Positions 60,374 to 64,000 of a stretch of DNA of 64,000 nt are shown piece by piece. A model generated the notes under the pieces. The model was not told where the DNA came from. It saw only the letters and a list, made by a program, of their open reading frames with translations, and ran no database searches. Position 1 is the stretch's first letter. Every line of letters starts with the position of its first letter. Source of the stretch: Nocardia macrotermitis (GTDB taxonomy: Bacteria > Actinomycetota > Actinomycetes > Mycobacteriales > Mycobacteriaceae). Made by a program: the position numbers and the translations under genes. The DNA is taken from the NCBI RefSeq assembly GCF_009604405.1, contig NZ_WEGK01000012.1, positions 1 to 64,000 of the forward strand, written 5' to 3'.

Positions 60374-61549
60374 TCAGCCGAGTTCGGCTAGTCGGCGGAT
60401 GAGGAATCGGCGCTCGGGTTCGGTTGCGGCCAATTGCAGTGCGCGCGTGAATGCTTCGCGGGCCTCGTCGATGCGGCCCAGTCGGCGGAGCAACTCCGCG
60501 CGGGTGGAGTGCAGGTAGCGGTAACCGTCGAGATCGAGGGAATCGACAAGCTCGAGGGCACGTCCGGGGGCACCGCCCTCGGTGATCGCCACTGCCCGGT
60601 TCAGCGCGACAACCGGTGAGCCGGTGAGCTTTTCGAGCGATTCGTACAGCAACTCGACCTGGGCCCAGTCGATCGGCTCCTCGGTCTGCAGGGAGGCGAT
60701 GGCGGCCTGAACGGCGTAGCGGCCACCGGTGGGCCGCATGGCCAACGCCCGGTCCAGCACCGCACGGCCCTCGGTGATCATTGCCGAATCGTGCAGTGCG
60801 CGATCCTGTTCGGCGAGCGGAACCACCGCATCGTCCACCACCCGAGCCCGCCGCCGCGACTCGTGCAGCAGCATGAGTGCGAGCAGTGCGTACGCCTCCG
60901 GCTCGTCCGGCATCAGCGAGACCAGCAGCCGCCCGAGCCGGATCGCTTCGGCCGCAAGGTCTTCGCGGCCGGTGTAGCCCTCGTTGAAGATCAGATAGAT
61001 CACCGCCAGCACCGCGGCCAGCCGCTCGGGCAGCATCGGATCGGCGGGCACCGCGAACGGGATCGCCGTCGCCTTGATCTTCGACTTCGCCCGGGAGAGA
61101 CGGCGTTTCATCGTCTCCTCCGACACCACGAACGCGCGCGCGATCTCACCCGTGCTCAACCCGCCCAGCGCCCGCAAGGTGAGCGCCACCTGCGCCTCCA
61201 CGGCGAGTGCCGGATGGCAGCAGGTGAAGATGAGTTTCAGGCGTTCGTCGGCGATCGTGCTGTCGTCGAAGTCGATTTCGTCCATCTCGGTGACCATCCG
61301 ATCGCGCAACAGCAGCCGATGTTTGTCCGCCAGCGTCCGCTCCCGGCGCAGCCGGTCGATGGCCCGGTTCCGCCCGGTCGTCACCAGCCACGCGATCGGA
61401 TGCCGCGGCATCCCGTCCCGTGGCCATCGCTCGGCCGCGGCCGTGAAGGCATCCTGCGCGGCTTCCTCCGCGAGATCGAAATCGCCGAGGAAGCCGACCA
61501 GCGATGCCAGCACGCGACCCCACTCGCGCCGGAAGACGTCCTCGATCAG
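60374..61549 (-). CDS. ECF42-type RNA polymerase sigma factor with TPR-like C-terminus
   Basis: 391 residues if begun at the CTG at 61549 that overlaps the YCII stop (CTGA). No ATG, GTG or TTG occurs upstream in frame within region 2. The first standard codon (GTG at 61513) would remove 12 residues (IEDVFRREWGR) that belong to conserved sigma region 2. Region 2: GDFDLAEEAAQDAFTAAAERWPRDGMPRHPIAWLVTTGRNRAIDRLRR. Region 4: LGGLSTGEIARAFVVSEETMKRRLSRAK. The rest is helical TPR-like repeats (ALLALMLLHESRRRAR, HSTRAELLRRLGRIDEAREAF). ECF42 factors are coupled to YCII/DGPF proteins, as here. Confidence 0.9.
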   Translation of the reverse strand: MIEDVFRREWGRVLASLVGFLGDFDLAEEAAQDAFTAAAERWPRDGMPRHPIAWLVTTGRNRAIDRLRRERTLADKHRLLLRDRMVTEMDEIDFDDSTIADERLKLIFTCCHPALAVEAQVALTLRALGGLSTGEIARAFVVSEETMKRRLSRAKSKIKATAIPFAVPADPMLPERLAAVLAVIYLIFNEGYTGREDLAAEAIRLGRLLVSLMPDEPEAYALLALMLLHESRRRARVVDDAVVPLAEQDRALHDSAMITEGRAVLDRALAMRPTGGRYAVQAAIASLQTEEPIDWAQVELLYESLEKLTGSPVVALNRAVAITEGGAPGRALELVDSLDLDGYRYLHSTRAELLRRLGRIDEAREAFTRALQLAATEPERRFLIRRLAELG

Positions 61550-61890
61550 AACGAGTCCTCGACCGGCACATGGACCAACGGCCGCACCTCGACCGCGCCA
61601 CCGAGCCCGATCGCCGGAATCTTCCGGGTGAACTCGATCGCATCATCCAAGTCGGTGGCCTCGACCACGTAATAGCCCGCCAGCACCTCCTTGGTGTCGG
61701 CGAACGGACCATCGGTGATCATCCCGTCCCGCACCGTGGTGGCGGTCTGGCCCGGTTGCAGATGCGCGCCCGCCAGACAGCGCGGGTCATTCCGCAACGC
61801 CAGATACGCCGCGTTCACCGGCGCGTACTCTTCCGGGCTCAGCGCCTCGTGGCTGCCGGGCTCGGGGTAGATGAGCAGTGCGTACTTCAT
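61546..61890 (-). CDS. YCII/DGPF-domain protein partner of ECF42
   Basis: 114 residues. MKYALLIYPEPGSHEALSPEEY opening, DGPFADTKEVLAGYYVVEATDLDDAIEFTRKIP as the DGPF motif, and EVRPLV near the end. AGGAGG lies five bases before the ATG at 61890. Typical first gene of DGPF-sigma operons. The protein is thought to influence the sigma factor or respond to stress; its reaction is unknown. Confidence 0.92.
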   Translation of the reverse strand: MKYALLIYPEPGSHEALSPEEYAPVNAAYLALRNDPRCLAGAHLQPGQTATTVRDGMITDGPFADTKEVLAGYYVVEATDLDDAIEFTRKIPAIGLGGAVEVRPLVHVPVEDSF

Positions 61891-62479
61891 GATTGCCTCC
61901 TGGTGTGGATCATCTGTCGCCATAGAGACGTACGGGAACGGTTCGAGGGGACACACCGCCGGAAAATTCTTCGAGGACGTCTCCGAAGTACCTCCTCGGT
62001 GGCATCACCCTATGCCCGGACCGAGCATCGAGCGCCCGGACCAGCGGACGTGGAGAGCGCTGGAGTAACCGCTTGCGGTGCTGACATTTCGATGACAGGC
62101 GTCATTGACCGCAGGCCGCCTTCTGCTACCGACCCTCAGGAGCAGTTCGAATGAGACATCGGACCAGCCGTAACGGTGTCGGCTCGAAGAGAGCAGACCT
62201 GGTGAGACCCGTTGCGCGGACAGAGCGGTTCACACGCGAACTCTCCAAGGATTGGTGCACCTCGCGCATGAGATTGGATCAATTCTGCTGCGATAGGACA
62301 CCGGACAGGGGATGGCCGGGTGCGCCGGTCGCAACACCTTCGAGCGTGAATCGGGCCCCACTCTCGGCCGGACATTGGTGCAGATGACGTTTGTGGTACC
62401 AGCGTACTAACGACCCCAGTTTTCAACGCACGTTGAGGACTGCGGATCGCAAGCGTTCGGCGGGATCCATCCAAGAGGT

Positions 62480-62514
62480 CTGACCACCGATAACGTTCAC
62501 TTATCGGTGGTCAG
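62480..62514. other. 14-7-14 palindrome resembling a tyrosine-recombinase core site
   Basis: CTGACCACCGATAA, spacer CGTTCAC, TTATCGGTGGTCAG: perfect arms. It has the same geometry as the transposon core site at 55038-55072, and 10 of 14 arm bases are identical, including the inner GATAA/TTATC. The arms are also able to form a hairpin, but no T run follows. Confidence 0.65.
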
Positions 62515-62537
62515 AATACCGCGATTCATTTCGTGTT

Positions 62538-62559
62538 ATTACGTTGGATATGACGTAAT
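62538..62559. promoter_or_regulatory. Second palindrome before the coiled-coil gene
   Basis: ATTACGT-N8-ACGTAAT, perfect 7-base arms, 23 bases right of the 14-7-14 site and 18 bases before the next start. Probable binding site of the coiled-coil protein or another regulator. Confidence 0.5.
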
Positions 62560-62577
62560 CAACGCTACGATATTCCG

Positions 62578-63720
62578 GTGGCGACGATGTGTAACTACCC
62601 GGGATGTTCGCGAACCATCACCAAGAGCGGTGCGCCCGGACGCCCCTCGGAATACTGCGATCACCCCGAACACACCCGGTGGCGGGCCTGGCGTGAACGT
62701 CAACGGGTGCAGCAGGAGCAGGAAAACGTACCCGCCTCGAACGTCACTGTGACGCAACAAGGTCCGGTGACCGCGGCGCGGGTGCGGGCCGATGAGCTGC
62801 TCATCCAGTTCCGCACGCTGGCCGAACAGCTCGGCGGCACACTGCATTCCGCGGTCGCGGAACTGTCCACCCTGGCCGACCCGTCGATCGCCGAGGCGCA
62901 GGTCCAGGCCGTGCAGGCCGAGGCGGCGCGACGCATCGCGGAGGCCGAGATGTCCGCGGTCGCCGCCGAACAGGCCCGTCGCGAGGCCGAACAGGCCAGG
63001 GTCGCCGCCGAATCCGCCGCGCAGGACGCCGTCGCGGCCGCCGAGGAGGCCGAAGCCCGCATCGCCGAAGCGCTCACCGCCCGCGACGACGCCCTCGCCG
63101 AGGTGCACACCATCACCACGCAGGCCGCCGAGGACGTGTTCACCGCCCACACCGAGGCCGAGGCCCAGGTCCGCGCCATCCGCCGCGAAACCACCGAGGA
63201 CCTGGAGCGAGCCCGCGAACAGGCCGACGAGCAGATCACCCGCGCCCGCACCGCCTGCGCCGCGGACATCGAACGCGCCAAACGCGAAGCGACACAGCAG
63301 ATCACCGCCGCCGCGGCCGAACGCGACCTGGCCATCCAACGCGCGGCCGACGCCGAACGCGCCATCGAACGCGCCGAAGCCGCCACCGCCGAACGCGCCG
63401 AAGCCCTCGCCGACACCCGGACCGAACTCGCCCGAACCCGCACCGACCTCACCGCCGCCCGAAACGAAATCACCACCACCCGAGCCGAACTAGCCGATCT
63501 CCGCCGCACCACAGCCGAGGATGCCGCCGCCCAGCGCACCGCCCACACCGCGGCCCTGGCCGCCGCCCACCGCGACGCCGCCGACCGCCTGGCCGCCGTC
63601 GAAGACGCCCGCACCCAAACCCTCGCCCGAGCCGAACGCGCCGAACGCCTGGCCGACGACCTCCTCGCCCAATCCCGCCGCACCCCACCCCACCCCGAAA
63701 CCCCCGGCCCCACAACCTGA
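62578..63720 (+). CDS. Zinc-finger-like plus long coiled-coil protein (KfrA/TnpT-like architecture)
   Basis: 380 residues (GTG at 62578; ATG at 62587 is an alternative). N-terminus: MCNYPGCSRTITKSG then GRPSEYCDHPEHTRWRAW, a Cys-x4-Cys...Cys-x2-3-His arrangement fit for metal or DNA binding. From about residue 60 to 365 it is one almost uninterrupted Ala/Glu/Arg-rich coiled coil (heptads such as AEEAEARIAEALTARDDALAEVHTITTQ). No membrane segment. Architecture resembles KfrA and the TnpT partner of TnpS recombinases. The adjoining 14-7-14 palindrome supports a DNA-recombination or segregation role. No close family can be named. Confidence 0.75.
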   Translation: MATMCNYPGCSRTITKSGAPGRPSEYCDHPEHTRWRAWRERQRVQQEQENVPASNVTVTQQGPVTAARVRADELLIQFRTLAEQLGGTLHSAVAELSTLADPSIAEAQVQAVQAEAARRIAEAEMSAVAAEQARREAEQARVAAESAAQDAVAAAEEAEARIAEALTARDDALAEVHTITTQAAEDVFTAHTEAEAQVRAIRRETTEDLERAREQADEQITRARTACAADIERAKREATQQITAAAAERDLAIQRAADAERAIERAEAATAERAEALADTRTELARTRTDLTAARNEITTTRAELADLRRTTAEDAAAQRTAHTAALAAAHRDAADRLAAVEDARTQTLARAERAERLADDLLAQSRRTPPHPETPGPTT

Positions 63721-64000
63721 TCCACCCCATTCGCATGGGAAGTGCTGCGCCCCAGCGATCCAGGACATACCTTCACCCCGGACAACCCGCTCGTCGCCCG
63801 CGGTGACATGTTTTCCGCCGCCGGGCGGCGCATCGACTACATGCTGGTACGAGGCAGAAGTTTCGGGCCGACGCTCGAACTGCGATCTGTCGACCTGATC
63901 GGGGTCGAACCACCGTCACCGGCATCCGGCCAGGTCGGGCCGGATGCCGGCTCGCGGCCGCGAATCAGCCGGTCCCGGTACGAGATTGGCGACGCCACAT
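63721..64000 (+). pseudogene. Fragment of an endonuclease/exonuclease/phosphatase-family gene
   Basis: In the same frame just after the coiled-coil stop: WEVLRPSDPGHTFTPDNPLVARGDMF, then GRRIDYMLVRG and GPTLELRSVDLIG. These match the C-terminal part of the EEP superfamily (xRRIDYxLVR strand), but the N-terminal catalytic half and a start codon are absent. The expected SDHxGV end has degenerated. The reading continues open to the window end. Confidence 0.6.

Larger units (their letters stand above)
61891..62577. other. Gene-free interval containing recombination-type palindromes
   Basis: About 690 bases. The left part must carry the promoter of the YCII-sigma operon (an imperfect GACGTC-centred palindrome lies near 61964-61983). 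The right part is AT-rich and holds the 14-7-14 palindrome (62480-62514) and a second one (62538-62559). No gene recognised. Confidence 0.5.

Noticed and set aside
1..64000. tRNA or rRNA genes near the recombinases
   Set aside because: Scanned for the T-arm consensus and saw no foldable tRNA; none could be supported.

Overview
The window is chromosome-like DNA from a high-GC, mycolic-acid-type actinobacterium, most likely a Nocardia or close relative. This rests on strong G/C bias at third codon positions, frequent GTG/TTG starts, a DevR/DevS (DosR/DosS)-type pair, an EthA/MymA-type Baeyer-Villiger monooxygenase, alanine dehydrogenase, ECF41 and ECF42 sigma factors, two TIGR00027-type methyltransferases and many paired regulators with MFS exporters. 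Genus is inference; no rRNA, tRNA or core ribosomal gene was recognised here.

Layout. 0-2.5 kb: a truncated XRE/DUF5753 regulator and a chain of four overlapping small hypothetical genes. 2.9-10.6 kb: ald, a DHA2 exporter, an FAD oxidoreductase with an ECF41 sigma factor and a GT1 glycosyltransferase, and a thioesterase-fold protein. 10.7-14.4 kb: a 45-bp tandem repeat array, a GntR regulator, an Lrp/AsnC regulator and a MarR-MFS operon. 14.8-21.8 kb: a DUF89 protein, a putative glycosyltransferase, an LLM oxidoreductase with an SRPBCC protein, and an unusual MFS exporter carrying three C-terminal beta-sandwich repeats, with its MarR regulator. 21.9-25.6 kb: a hypoxia/redox-type cluster (DevS-like kinase, PPOX protein, DevR-like regulator, two small membrane proteins). 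26-36.4 kb: oxidoreductases, a GH1 glycosidase, a TetR/FAD-monooxygenase divergon, a PLP dehydratase, an MBL-fold protein and an alpha/beta hydrolase. 36.4-37.7 kb: an orphan tyrosine recombinase. 37.9-50.5 kb: methyltransferases, an aminotransferase/HxlR divergon with a very clear operator, an AldO-type oxidase, a tiny ribbon-helix-helix gene with an octad operator, a TetR-SDR pair sharing one operator motif, an ABC-F protein and a MarR/pirin divergon.

50.7-64 kb is the accessory part. It holds strong hairpins, a secreted protein resembling polymorphic toxin type 44, small secreted and membrane proteins, an XRE membrane regulator and a TetR regulator. It then holds a Tn3-family element (about 54.99-59.61 kb) that uses a tyrosine recombinase and a 14-7-14 inverted-repeat resolution site instead of a serine resolvase. 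Its transposase is broken by a one-base frameshift, and its right end truncates a kinase-like gene. To the right lie an ECF42/YCII operon and then a second 14-7-14 palindrome closely related to the transposon core site. This second site sits beside another palindrome and a gene for a zinc-finger-like plus coiled-coil protein. That arrangement recalls the TnpT side of TnpS/TnpT recombination modules, and I regard it as the best candidate for an undescribed system. A fragment of an endonuclease/exonuclease/phosphatase gene closes the window.

A recurring theme is regulator genes with palindromic or iterated operators readable in the sequence (Lrp, MarR, HxlR, TetR, RHH), several of which predict their targets directly.
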